Positions 23,525 to 37,988 of a stretch of 64,000 nucleotides of DNA are shown here, in pieces. The position numbers and the translations under genes were made by a program. The stretch is from Whitmania pigra (taxonomy: Eukaryota > Annelida > Clitellata > Hirudinida > Haemopidae): NCBI GenBank assembly GCA_021613335.1, contig JAJTWR010000299.1, forward strand, positions 4,532,501 through 4,596,500, in the 5' to 3' direction. Within the stretch, counting starts at the first letter, position 1; each line of letters begins with the position of its first letter. Below the pieces are notes generated by a model. That model was not told the DNA's origin. It did no database searches and saw only the letters and a program-made list of their open reading frames with translations.

Positions 23525-25913
23525 ATATGGGTCAGATTAAGTTACTAATTGACTGTTTGGTATTTGATACTTGAAAGGTTTGCTTGCCATTTTTGTTGTT
23601 GAGTTTTTGTGATCATGTAATTATCACTTTTATCTGCTCAAGGCTAGGTTTCTGCTCCACTATGATTTTAACTGGTACCTCAGCGCAATATTCCTCATTC
23701 CATCATTGGGGATATGTTTTGTCTTTGGATCCTTATTTAGAATTTACACATTGTACTCCAAATCTCTGATTTCCTTTAAGGCATCACTAATTATAAAATT
23801 CGTTGTGAATACAGATAGCATTGGCTTGCTGTAGGTTGATTTGTTTCAAAGGCAACCGTTGTAGCGCTTAATATAGTACTCTGTAATATAGTTTAAATGA
23901 AAATTATTCCTAAAGAGGTAAGTGTCGTGCCAGCGTCCTAAAGTTAATAAACCTTTTAAGAATATAAAAAATGCTTTTCATTAAACTAGTTAAGCTGGAA
24001 GAAACTTTTAAAAAAAGGCTAAATCGTAGTTTTTTTAGAATTGGGGAGGTAAGCTTTTAGAAATTCTTGTGTTGATTGGGTCTGCTTTAATTAATGTAGT
24101 TAAACTTTTTTATTTGAAATGTCTTGGTAACGTTTTGGATATTCGATTAATTTAGAGTTAAAATAAGACCTCGATTTAAATAAATCCCAGACTCTGTTCA
24201 TATTTGGTCTTCGGTGTTAATTTGGTGCGACTGACTTCCGCGATATAGGGCTCTGCGTTTGTTGTTATTTACGTTTTGAAGGGACAATTTTGCAACCTTA
24301 TCCGACCCTCTAGCTGTCAGGTAATATTTGATAATATTTAAATGATTTCTGGTATTAAACACTATTTTTTCAACTTTCAAATTTGTTTTCTTGTCGTTGC
24401 TATTGCTCCTCGCGTCAGCTGTATGTTTCGATTAAATTTTGGAACAAAAGACCATATTGGTTTCTTAAATTTAGACAGGCCTAGATAACTGCATTTTTGT
24501 AAAGTACTATTTTAGAAATTAAAGCAACAAGACAATAGCCGTCACTTTTATGGATTTGTCGATACAGTGAAATAGGCGTTTCGCAGTTTACAACAAAGTT
24601 AAACGGGTTTGTTTAAATACACTAAAAAGCATTAATGATGATTTAGTAACAAGCAACCAATCTCGTTTTACTTTAAAACTGAGTAAGTTTGTACACATGG
24701 TGTGAGAAAAGTTAAAACCACATTCAAATCATTGTGAAATAAGTTCTAGCGTAATTTTGCGTTGTTGTACCAGCAGTTAGACGCTTTGCCAATTATAATG
24801 TATTCTACGTGATAAATTTGCGTATGTAATGTATTTTAAAAAATTCATAGGAATTACTTTTATTAAAAGTAATAATGGATTTAAGACCATTAAAGCAACC
24901 ACCAACCCCAGTGTTTCAAAAATGATATGCCATAATGATGACTTGAGAAGATTGTGGTGGTAAAAACCAGACGCTAGCTCAAATTTACGTCAGTAATTGC
25001 AGCAATTGAGTTTGATACACTTATCAGCCAAAAGTTTGAGCACTCAAAAATATCATTGAAAGGCATGCTTTCTCATTTTTGACCTCTTAAATGCGAAATG
25101 CAGAAGGTTTCCGAGCCTCGAGGAAGTCGTCGGGTATTCACGTGCCACATTCACAAACTACAATCGCTAATGCCTCAATAGAGCTTTTCTGCAAGTGGGC
25201 AAAGGTGTCTTTGGCTGTTACGTTATCAGACTACTTTTTAAACTTTACGTGTTATCTATTTTCCATGAGGCTAGATTATGGGGGTCTTCAGTTTCTGGAT
25301 GTTTTTGAGTAGTTTTCCATTAAAAGGTGAATTCTTATCACTATCATGACCTGAATATTGCATCATACTTGTGAAGAATTTACTTTGGTGACAATTTATA
25401 TTGAGGGTAGACCCGTGAATAGCAAGAATTTTTCATTTGAAATTTTATCATATTGTTATACATTTTCTTTGAAATCATGTGAAATTTATAGCTTTTGTTC
25501 CCAGGAAATGTTGTGATAGAATTTTCTAGTCATAGCTAGGCTGTTATAGTAGCTACTTTGAATTTTTATGGAACTAAATTAATGATAAGCTCAAGAGAAC
25601 TGACTGACAATCGAATTGGTTATTATTAGTTCTTACTTGAATTAACTAATAAACTATAATATTTAATTAAATAAAATATCTGCATAAAAAATATATGTAA
25701 TTACTTTTACTCATGGTGCTGTTGATCATTACCACGAATCTTCATTGTCAGCAAGCCACAAACAGACTTTAACGCACGATGGTCACAGCAATATATTGAT
25801 CCAAAGTTTATGATTGCATTGCTGTTGTAATTAATATCTTCTTAAGTTTTAAAATTACTCTTCGGATGTGTCCATAGATCCCACGACTACGACAAAACCC
25901 GGGGAGCCACAGC
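23525..25913. other. XPG 3' UTR and XPG-SPOP intergenic region
   Basis: The first 420 bases are probably XPG 3' UTR, ending near the AATAAA at 23946-23951. No further gene is supported. An acceptor-like TCCATAG at about 25872-25878 suggests that the SPOP coding exon carries a short 5' UTR spliced to an unseen upstream exon. Confidence 0.45.
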
Positions 25914-29051
<3,138 letters not shown>

Positions 29052-30754
29052 TTGTCACCCCGACCTTTCACCTCTGCCGCAACCTTTCCGATGCACTAGG
29101 AAATGATGTTCTTCTGCACAGCAGCTTTCCTCGATGCCATTGTTGTTGTTTTACAGATAATCTTTTGTTTTTCATTCTTCTCATATCTCATTTTAAATGA
29201 AATGATGTTTGCTGTGATGATAACAATGATGTCGACAAGATTGGGAAGTGCTGAGATGTTAATGTTGGTGGCGGGGACAAATAGCATTTGCCATATTGAT
29301 GATGCTGATGGCATAAAGGTAGATATTACTCTAGGCTGTATTTTCCCAGCCATCAGCTTGTGAGACTTGCTCTTAGTTGGCCTTGCTATGACGGGGCGGG
29401 TTGGTCACTTTTGTCCGAACCTCTTGCCCACTCCTTTGTACCCTATTTGTCATTTTCAATATGCCTGCAATCAAGGCTTGAAATTTGGTTTTAAGTGGAA
29501 AAACATTTCCCTAATGCATGCTGATTTGTTGGAAATTAATGCGTAGTTTGTGACTAAGAACAAATTAATCTCTGTGCTACTTTTCTTTTTCATTCTTGGT
29601 TTTGATTGGTTCTTGGAAATACTGGAGTATTCATTGATGAATCATTTGAATGTATCTATTATTTCTTGTAATCACTTCTTCCATTGACATGGCTATGCAG
29701 CTCTTGACTGATTGGTGATCGATTGTTGTATTGATGTGTATGCGTACACGCATACGCATTGTGTCATGCATTGCCTGAATGCAAAAACTGTACAAAAAGT
29801 GTAAATAGTCGGTTTGCCATAGCTCTGACTTAATCTCTTTGTGTATTTCTATGTATTTGTTTCTCTTAATCGTACATCAACGTGATTGGGTCTACAGCAT
29901 CTAATTACGCGTTAGATTTTGCTGAAATTATTATTATTGTTACTATTTAGTTAACATTTATCATTATTAATGTAGCATCATTATTATTATTAGTAAACGT
30001 TGATGTCTCTTAACGAGATTATGACGTAAATAAAATTCTGTCTGGATGGTGGTTTGCTTCGTTTCTTGGGATGTTCAAGACTGCCTTGGTTGTAATGGCA
30101 ATTGTGAAGGAAGTATTAAAGATGACATCGCAATTATTTACTGTAATTTCGTCGTTAATTATCCTATGGTTTTTGGATATGGAGCACTTTCTTAAAGTTG
30201 TTTGGCTGAATGTGATGTAATTTGATTAGAATAGCGAAAGGGCCTATCAGGTTTTGAGTCTAAAATATCACAATCATGACCATTTTTGCTTTTCTATTGA
30301 CGGCTGTCGTGGCATTAGGGATACTTGATGACTGTGCCTAGTTTGTGACTTTAGCTATGCGGTACCTAGTTGTATTTTTATATTTTGCACTAGCTACACC
30401 TGCCAAGCCTCAAGTGACTCAGTCTGGTTAAATGGAAAAGAAAGAAAAGCGAAAGTTTCTAGTACGTTTAATTTCGCGGTGGTTATACAACAATTTTGTT
30501 CTTCCACCTGTGCAGAAATAGAGATTGTCTGGTTTGCCGACTCTAGAAAACGCGTCATATAATATATATAATATATAGTCCATGTAAGAAGCAATCCGTT
30601 CCTAGATATAATCCTAAAGATTGGCCATAAGCTTTGTTTGCACTTTGTTTATGATGTTTGCACCAGTCTAAAAAGATAGAATAGAATCGCAATCGTAGGA
30701 TTGAAGATATCTTCACCTTTGAAAACTCTTGTCAATGTAGTTGCTTCTACGATA
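29052..30754. other. Probable SPOP 3' UTR, then intergenic
   Basis: About 1 kb of non-coding sequence runs to AATAAA at 30029-30034, the first good poly(A) signal in a plausible context. A perfect 8-bp inverted repeat (GTATGCGT-AC-ACGCATAC) sits at 29738-29755. Nothing else was recognised. Confidence 0.45.
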
Positions 30755-31284
30755 GAGGGACGTCATTTCAGCAGTTTCCAGGGGGGAGGGAGGCAAACCC
30801 TTGCACAGCTTGAGGAGAGACCGTTTTTTGCTTCTAGTCAAAATTCAAGGAGGCCAGTGGCGCAACCAGTGAAAAATGCTGGGGGGCTCAAGTTTAGAAA
30901 AGGGACGAAAGCCCGACGCAGTCGAAAAATTTTTGAAACTGTTCAAATCAAAACTACCAATTATAATTAATAAAGAATTAAAGTTAGAACAGATTATTAT
31001 TATTAATGAGTTTGACTATCTTCTGTCTAAAAGTTTCAAACCAGTTAAATCCCCTTACCCCCCTCCCCCCCACCAAAAATAAACTCATCGGATTTGGAAA
31101 AATTGCAGGGTCTCTCCTATTAGGCCTGGGGAGGCTTGCGCCCCCCCCCAGTCCCCCTAGTTGCGCCACTGAAGGAGGCCAACGTGCAAAACTTGAGGAG
31201 ATGACCTTTTTTGGGGGTCTGGTCTAAAAAAAGTCAAAAAAGCCTAAAGGAATTGCCCCCCCCCCCCCCAAATTACGTTCCTAC
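30755..31284 (+). mobile_element. MITE interrupted by a second MITE
   Basis: The outer repeat starts near AGGGACGTCATTTCAGC (30756) and ends near CCAAATTACGTTCCT (31269-31283). The ends are imperfect inverted repeats of about 13 bp. It shares ordered blocks with the minus-strand copy at 16392-16540. The hAT MITE at 30855-31171 is inserted in it. The boundaries are approximate because no clean outer target duplication was found. Confidence 0.5.
30847..31179. mobile_element. hAT-type MITE with perfect 8-bp target duplication
   Basis: The element spans 30855-31171 (317 bp). It starts CAGTGGCGCAAC and ends GTTGCGCCACTG, exact inverted repeats. Identical octamers AAGGAGGC flank it (30847-30854 and 31172-31179). 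It encodes no transposase. The 8-bp duplication and CAGTGGCG terminus are characteristic of the hAT superfamily. Confidence 0.92.
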
Positions 31285-31293
31285 TACTACTCA

Positions 31294-31512
31294 TTAATTT
31301 TTTACTTCAAACCGCTTGCCGTTGTAAAGCTTTGGCTGGTTGATATTTCGCAACATGACACGCCGATTTTCAATTGCAGTCAATCTTAATCCGGCGGTGG
31401 TCCTGGGACTTGGAAGGGAAATCCTCTTGCCAATTTCCCTTACATATATCGCAACACCACATACTAGTAACATAAATAATACACTTTTCGTTAGGAAATA
31501 TTGAACGAGCAT
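31294..31512 (-). CDS. Candidate membrane micropeptide (72 aa), unrecognised
   Basis: An ATG at 31512 opens 72 codons to TAA at 31294. Residues about 9-24 (KSVLFMLLVCGVAIYV) form one hydrophobic helix. It is followed by the basic REIGKR and a hydrophilic tail ending KRFEVKN. This N-anchored layout is common among small mitochondrial or ER membrane proteins. The frame stays open upstream to 31566 without an earlier ATG. It stops about 10 bp before the boundary of the neighbouring MITE, so the tail could in principle be altered by that insertion. No known family was recognised. Coding status is inferred. Confidence 0.4.
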   Translation of the reverse strand: MLVQYFLTKSVLFMLLVCGVAIYVREIGKRISLPSPRTTAGLRLTAIENRRVMLRNINQPKLYNGKRFEVKN

Positions 31513-31861
31513 TATTCTTCCAACGAATAAGCACGCAATGAAATGAACACGAGTTGTACTTGTCAAACTTATTTACGTAGAGAAATTCAGTTGTTTTTTA
31601 AATTTAATTCAATCAAAAATATAAGTAAGTGTAAAAGTATATATAATTGACCTGATGTATTTTTATACGTTTGCAGACATTGGTCGAGAGAAGCGATAAA
31701 CTGATCAAGAAACTTTCCATGAAGAAATTGTCCATGCTGATAATCTGAAAATAAACGAAACGTCAATGTACAATGTGATTGGAAAGTAACTCCCTATTTT
31801 TAAATAATACCAGTTTATTTAATTTTTAAGATATAAAAATTGAACGGGATACGAAAGTATA

Positions 31862-32355
31862 CAGTCAAATCTCGTTGCTATGCCACCTGTCGGGACCGAG
31901 CAAAAGTGACATAGTAGCGAGGGTTTGTAAAAGTGGTCTTATTTTCTCAAATAAAAACGCCTTTATTCTTAAAAAACGGATTTATTTTTTCAAGTTATCC
32001 ATCAGCTCTTCCAAAACTCTCAAAAGAAGAAATAACAAAAGAACGACTGATTGAAAAAGGAAAGGTTCTAGAATCAACCAAAGAATAACAATAATCTAGA
32101 TTTTAAAATAAAATTCAATTAATTTAGTTTATTGATGGGTAAATTTATATAAACAGTCATTAGATTATTATAAATATTCGAACACTGCGCAGAAATACAG
32201 ACTTTTTCACGACTCGTGCCTTTTAACAGTCTCACAATAGTGGCATAGTAGCGAGAGTAGGGAGTGGCATAATAAATTTATTTTGTATTGAATTTTGTCG
32301 GGACCGAGTAAAAGGGGTATAATAGAGAGAGTGGCATAGTACCGAGATTTGACTG
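31862..32355. mobile_element. Tc1/mariner-pogo-type MITE (494 bp)
   Basis: The left end CAGTCAAATCTCGTTGCTATGCC and the right end GGCATAGTACCGAGATTTGACTG are inverted repeats with few differences. TA flanks the element on both sides (31860-31861 and 32356-32357). Internal direct repeats GTCGGGACCGAG (at about 31891 and 32298) and GGCATAGTAGCGAG-like units recur. It has no coding capacity. The TA duplication and CAGTCAAA terminus fit pogo/Tigger relatives. Confidence 0.85.
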
Positions 32356-32507
32356 TAGCATGGTTTTTTTATCTAAATTGAATTTGATAATTATTATATT
32401 GATAGTGATGACGTAATCATCACCTTCAACAACTACCCTCTTCATCATCATCAGCATCACCACCACCATCAACCTCACTGTACTCACAAAATCTTCAGCG
32501 AATTAAA

Positions 32508-32603
32508 ATGTCCGATGTCGAAGAATTTTCCGCCTGCGACAGCCTTGTCAACGAGAAGCCAAGGCAAGCAGCCAAAATATCTTACTGGCTTAAAAACACA
32601 TGA
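32508..32603 (+). pseudogene. Deleted TFIP11 fragment (start of gene)
   Basis: It begins MSDVEEFSACDS, closely matching the first residues of the copy at 33956 (MSDVEDISGSDVDS). After about 40 bases it jumps to sequence matching that copy's EKPRKVAKI region (34180-34212). A stop follows 31 codons after the ATG. The upstream 25 bases (ACAAAATCTTCAGCGAATTA) also match the flank of the intact copy, so this came from DNA-level duplication followed by an internal deletion. Confidence 0.75.
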
Positions 32604-33955
32604 ACACACACAGGATATTAAAATACAGTAAAAGTTAGGAACAGAGGACATCTTTAGGATAAGACCAAACAGTCATTCGAGGAGGTTTTGGATCTTAAAA
32701 ATTCATGTTTCTCACCCAATATTTTTGCGGAAAATTCAGTCTTATAGCATTTGCAATTATTTACTCCACTGTTTCTCAAATTCTACTTAATAGAATTCAA
32801 CAGGTTCAAATCGACTGAATTTGATCAGAAAACAAACATCGTGTAAAGGGCATCATTCTTACAAAGTAAAATTTGAAGAATCTTACCTGTGAACAGTTTT
32901 ATGCATATGTGATTGTTAACGAGGACTTTTTTCTGCGAAACGTTGGCACCTCCAAGCAGCATGGTAATCATGTAATTAATAAAGATTATAAGGTAATGAT
33001 TGTACAATTGACTGTTTAAATAATGTTTCTGACATTTCGAAAAAGGCATCTATTGAATTTATATTTGTTGTTTAACATGACCGTTTCTTGGTCGATTCAC
33101 TAAGATTCAGCTATTCTAATAAAATTGTACTGATTGTCGGTTTAATCCGAAACAATTCAAACGAAGCATTCAATATGTCCTCCTTTGTCCTCTTTTTTGT
33201 TTTATTACGTCCTCCTTTTGGTGCCCACGTATCTGACAACCCTAGTCAAGTACAGGGAAGGTTCTTATAAATATTAATATCAGATATTAGATCAACTTTA
33301 TTAGCAATTTTAAAAATAATAAAATTAAATTGATTCAAAACTTTTGTTTTATTCATTTGTGATATCTGTAGTCATCATAGTGACTACGTAGCAAAATAGA
33401 ATAAAGTACGTGACCGCTGCATTTGAATATATCTTGATGAGTTAAAAGTCTAGTATTTTAATAATACTATGATAACTGGATAAACAGATGGATAAATGTT
33501 TTTCTGATTAGATATATTAGGCGCTCCATTACTTTAATCATTATCCCTAAATTTTTAAATTATGCTATCAGTTAAGTTAGACAAAAGTATATTTTTGCTA
33601 AGAATTGTTATTAATATGCTATAAACTATCTTTTTAAACTTATTTTAAATTATTTTCATTAAAATCTCTGTAATCAATTTAATAATTATATATATATATA
33701 TAATTTTTTAATAGTTTTTAAATAGAATCAAAATCTCAATAAATTAATTAAAATTTAAACAAATTAATTAACTTTATTAATTAATAGGCAATATAATTAA
33801 TCTTTGGGTATTGATGGGGTAATGAAAATAATAATATAAATAAGGTCTGTTAACAAACTGCAATTTATCTACTCTAGACGATTTTATTAAAAGTTAATTT
33901 ATTGTCTTTCTAATTACATAGTATCTACATTTACAAGTCCTGAGCGTATTTAAAA
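32604..33955. other. Intergenic, AT-rich
   Basis: No gene is supported. Several short frames are open by chance. An (AT)n tract is at 33690-33704. The last bases before 33956 presumably hold the promoter of the TFIP11 copy. Confidence 0.5.
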
Positions 33956-35917
33956 ATGTCTGATGTCGAAGATATTTCCGGCAGCGACGTCGATTCTGAC
34001 GATGAGTTTTCGACTCATAAGAAGAGTAAGATATCGAAAGAGAAGCAGATTTATGGCATCTTTGCTGACACTAGTGAGGAAGATGAGCCTAATGACACTC
34101 AGAAAGTGAATTTTGTTTCTCAGGGCTCCAAGGCAAGCAGCATGGTCATCAAAAAGAGGTACGCTGAAAGCTCGGATGAAGATGAGAAGCCAAGGAAAGT
34201 AGCCAAAATAACTATTAGTCAAACAAATTTTAAATTATTTAGCCATGGCATGGGCGAGATTGGAGCTTGGGAAAAAAACACAAAAGGTATTGGATCAAAA
34301 CTCATGAGCAAGATGGGTTATGTGCCTGGAGGGGGGCTAGGAAAAAACTTGCAAGGCATTGCCACTCCAATTGAAGCCATACAGAGGAAAGGACGTGGGA
34401 CTATTGGAGCTTATGGATCAGAAAAAACAAAGGGTTCCTCCAAAAGCGAAGGGAGAAAATGCAACCAAGAAAAACAAAGCAAAGATGCTATTAAGGGCAA
34501 ATCGACAAATGCACACGACAAATTCAGAACAAAACGTAACAAAAAATATGTGACCATTGATGAGCAAAGACTGGAAATTGATGAAGATGTACCTCCACTT
34601 GGAGTTCTCAAAACATCTGATATCAAAGTGATAGACATGAGTGGAAAACATGCAAAGGTCTTCACAGGGTACGAAAATATCAGACAAGCTAGTGCTCCAA
34701 ACATTGATTACATTGACCTTTCTTTAGATGAAGAAGCATTTGAAGAACCAGAAAATATGAAACAGTTCAATGAAATAATAGAAACACTTGAGGATGAGCT
34801 GTTTCATATTGATAGAAAGTTGGTCCACGAGAAAGACAAATTTGAAGTTTTAAATGCAGACTTTGAGAAGTTCAAGAAGATCTATGACCGGGAAGAGGCA
34901 GACATCAGAGCAATGGAAGAAATCGCCAACATATTGGATGAGTGCAAAGATTCTTGTGATAATGAACCATTGGTAGTTGCATTGAACACTTGTTCTGATT
35001 GTTTTTCTTTCCTCAAATTAGATTTTGAGGATGAAATTAACAGGCTTGATATTTTCACTGAGATTATGGAGTTCATCTACCCGGCTGTGGAAAGAGCCTT
35101 CAAAAATTGGGATGCTCTGAAACATGCCAAAGAGGGGGCACAGATAATGGCCCTTTTGGATGAGGTTCTTACACTCTTGCCTCAGCCAGGACAAGACAGC
35201 TATGCAGTCATACCAGGCTGTCCTCATAAGCTAAAGCCTTTTGATGTCATTCTCTATGAATCCGTTTTCCCAAAGATTTCCCTTGCGGTCAACAGCTGGG
35301 ATGTGAGGAATCCTCAACAGATGATTGAGATTCTTCAGTGGTGGGATGTCATTCTACAAAAATGGATGATGACTAAGCTCTTTGACTATTTTATATTTGG
35401 GCGACTGCTGAGTGCCATCCAGAACTGGGATTTTGGAACTGAAATGTCAACTATTGCATCTTGTCTCAAACCTTGGATCAGAGATATTGGGGATAAAATG
35501 ATTATCATATCCGCAGTCATCCGTCAAAGATTGAGCACCTTTCTCTCCTCATGGAATCCTCTTCCTGGTGATGCCAATATTGTCACCAAAGGCTGTCTGG
35601 ATATATTGGAAGTTACTGATAGGCATGCTTTTGTTGTGGAGCATGTACTTCCGAAACTGGTTAAACAACTAAACAACGCTTCTATTAGTCATTTGGATTC
35701 ATGTTTCAGACCATTGCAGTTGCTACTTGAGTGGGCTGATTGTATACCACACCAAATTCTGGTAGACACATTGAGTAAACATTTCTTTTCAAAACTGACA
35801 CAGACCTTACAGCTGTGGATTAGAAGCAGGCTGATTGACACAGCTGAAGCCAACAAGTTGGTCCTAAATTGGACATCTTCAATTCCTCACAGAGTTCTTA
35901 TGCCATGCATCCATTGA
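33956..35917 (+). CDS. TFIP11: TFIP11-like G-patch protein, intronless copy A (653 aa)
   Basis: TFIP11 (yeast Ntr1) activates the DHX15/Prp43 helicase through its G-patch to disassemble the intron-lariat spliceosome. Here one uninterrupted frame contains an acidic N-terminus, then QIYGIFADTSEEDE and VNFVSQGSK, which correspond to the conserved N-terminal TFIP11 motif. The G-patch lies at about 97-153 (GAWEKNTKGIGSKLMSKMGY, GGGLGKNLQGI). It is followed by IKVIDMSGKHAKVF and a Trp-rich GCFC domain from about residue 280 to near the end. The C-terminus stops after a divergent IPHRVLMPCIH. Human TFIP11 (837 aa) continues for roughly 150 more residues, including the basic region and final globular segment, which are absent here. 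The clean frame argues for selection, but the function of a C-truncated form is unknown. Confidence 0.9.
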   Translation: MSDVEDISGSDVDSDDEFSTHKKSKISKEKQIYGIFADTSEEDEPNDTQKVNFVSQGSKASSMVIKKRYAESSDEDEKPRKVAKITISQTNFKLFSHGMGEIGAWEKNTKGIGSKLMSKMGYVPGGGLGKNLQGIATPIEAIQRKGRGTIGAYGSEKTKGSSKSEGRKCNQEKQSKDAIKGKSTNAHDKFRTKRNKKYVTIDEQRLEIDEDVPPLGVLKTSDIKVIDMSGKHAKVFTGYENIRQASAPNIDYIDLSLDEEAFEEPENMKQFNEIIETLEDELFHIDRKLVHEKDKFEVLNADFEKFKKIYDREEADIRAMEEIANILDECKDSCDNEPLVVALNTCSDCFSFLKLDFEDEINRLDIFTEIMEFIYPAVERAFKNWDALKHAKEGAQIMALLDEVLTLLPQPGQDSYAVIPGCPHKLKPFDVILYESVFPKISLAVNSWDVRNPQQMIEILQWWDVILQKWMMTKLFDYFIFGRLLSAIQNWDFGTEMSTIASCLKPWIRDIGDKMIIISAVIRQRLSTFLSSWNPLPGDANIVTKGCLDILEVTDRHAFVVEHVLPKLVKQLNNASISHLDSCFRPLQLLLEWADCIPHQILVDTLSKHFFSKLTQTLQLWIRSRLIDTAEANKLVLNWTSSIPHRVLMPCIH

Positions 35918-36819
35918 GTAATTAGATAAGATTGGCTTAGATCATGGATTGATCTTTATTTACATTATTTATTAAATGTTGAAGTGTTACACAAGTCCTA
36001 ACATTAATTCATTGACTTTATTACATGTTCAAATTTTTTTTGGTACAGGAAGTAAATATTAATTATCATTACAACATTGAATTGGTTTTAGGGAAATTTT
36101 ATGCATGAAGCATAGATAATTTAACATTAGATTGATTTTTTTTATTAAATTGAAATTTGTTTTTTCCTAAAGCAGGACTGTGTCACCAAAATAATAAAAT
36201 CTAATGTTTGATAACTACAAACATACCATATTTAGTATGTGCATCTTGCAATTCTCGGTTGTTTGACAATTCTGTTTCGACTTCAAGATATGATTAAAAA
36301 AATGATGCAGCAATCGAGATGACGAAAAAATAAATAAATGAACCATGTGATTTTTATTAGTAGTAAATGAAAATGTTCAGTTCATTTTAATTTACGACGA
36401 TGAAGTTAGCAAGACTTCAGCAAAAACTTTGACATCCAATAACTCTGGAACGCTTAGAGCTAAAAATATAAATTTCTCTTTGTTAGAAAGGTCTTGCTTT
36501 AAAAAATGATGCGCGTAAAAAAATGTATTTTGAAAAAAATGAATTGTTGGTTAACGTATAAGGCTTTGAGTGCCGATAATGTAAAATTCCTTAACGTGCT
36601 TGAAATTTTAAAAACATTTAAAGTCTACAGATTATTTCCTTTCTAAAAAATATATGTTTCGTTAACGTGTCTCCAGCGCAAGTACCGAAATTTAATTTAA
36701 AAAAAAGACCGATTTTGTGTTTACCATAGATGTAACACATTTAAATGGATCAATTTACGTTACTTTGTTATTTTTCTGTTATAAAAATTAATAAATTTAA
36801 ATTATTTTTTAATATTTAG
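35918..36819. other. Non-coding spacer between the TFIP11 copies
   Basis: AT-rich 3' flank of copy A. No gene or repeat was recognised. Confidence 0.45.
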
Positions 36820-37158
36820 TGTTCGTTAGCAACGATTGCACTAAATGGGACTGACGTATCCAAAGACATTTGGTTGAATTACAATTTCAACTCCAAATAC
36901 GTTCTTATTCCTTATAATGACGGAGGCAGTCACTTTGTTTGTTTCATTGTTATAAATGACTCAAAAGAAGTACTATTTTACGATCCGATGCCAGGAAAGA
37001 GTCGAAAACTGGAAAAGATGAAGATATTTTTTGATTCACTTTGCAGAAGCTCAAAAACTGGAAAAAAGATGTCGGTGATTCTAGCAGCGGTCGACAGCGG
37101 TGAGGGGGGTCCGGTTTTTTTGCAAAATTTGAGTCTCGTAAACATAAAAATTATATAA
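36820..37158 (+). pseudogene. C48/Ulp1-like cysteine protease remnant
   Basis: The frame is open from a TAG at 36817 to a stop near 37158. YVLIPYNDGGSHFVCFIVI and EVLFYDPM resemble the His- and Asp-containing part of SUMO/NEDD8 protease (C48) folds, where a His followed by Trp or Phe precedes a beta strand and then YDS/YDP. The segment that should carry the catalytic Gln and Cys is not visible, and the C-terminal 35 residues are unlike the family. There is no start codon or splice partner. It may come from a transposon that carries a Ulp1 domain, or from a host SENP8-like gene. Confidence 0.45.
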
Positions 37159-37988
37159 ATGATGCATATGTATATATATTTCGAAATGGGAGATAATGAC
37201 CTTTCTGAATATTATAAAATTATTAAATTCACTAAATTTTATTATTATAAAAATTGCTTGTAAAAATTAATTCGTTATAAACTAAAACTTTTTAACATAG
37301 AAATCTATTGAGGTTTATATAATCTTGTAGGGCTAATAAATATCTTCAAAATGACATATACCATGGCACAATTCCATGTATCAATGTTGGGATATCACGC
37401 CTCAAAGTTTTACAGACGACCGAATCACTGCGGTTATATCTTGTGGCTTAAGTGACTTGTAACATGAAAATGTTGCAGTAAATGGTACATGTCATTTGCA
37501 TGTAGATACATTATTAAATAGTAATATAGTTAATTGTGATGAGCTAATAAAGGAGTTGTGAATGTGGAGAAGTCTGATATGAAACATGTTGCTAAGATTA
37601 TAAAACAAGCTGGCAAATATGCAACTTATAAGTCATAAACAAAAAATAATAACTGCTAATTGAAGAAATACAAAATGGAAAGAACATTTAAAGCAAAGTT
37701 TAATGGAAAAGAATTCTTCTAAGATATTTTACGGTTATTCTATGATTAAAATATTAATTATTTAAAAAAATTTTACTAATTAATTTTACATTTAATAAAT
37801 TTGTCATAACTAATTAATTTAACAATTATATTTTTGCTCTTTTTACTATGACCAGTAGCAAAACAAATCACTCTTAGTGTAGAAATCTTTAAAGTCATTC
37901 GATAATATACATCCAAACTATAGGTCCAAAATATTTAATTTTATTAAGCTTATCATAAGATATTTTATAAACCGATTACGCTTCAAAA
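37159..37988. other. Non-coding spacer upstream of TFIP11 copy B
   Basis: AT-rich sequence with many stops in all frames. No element was recognised. Confidence 0.45.
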
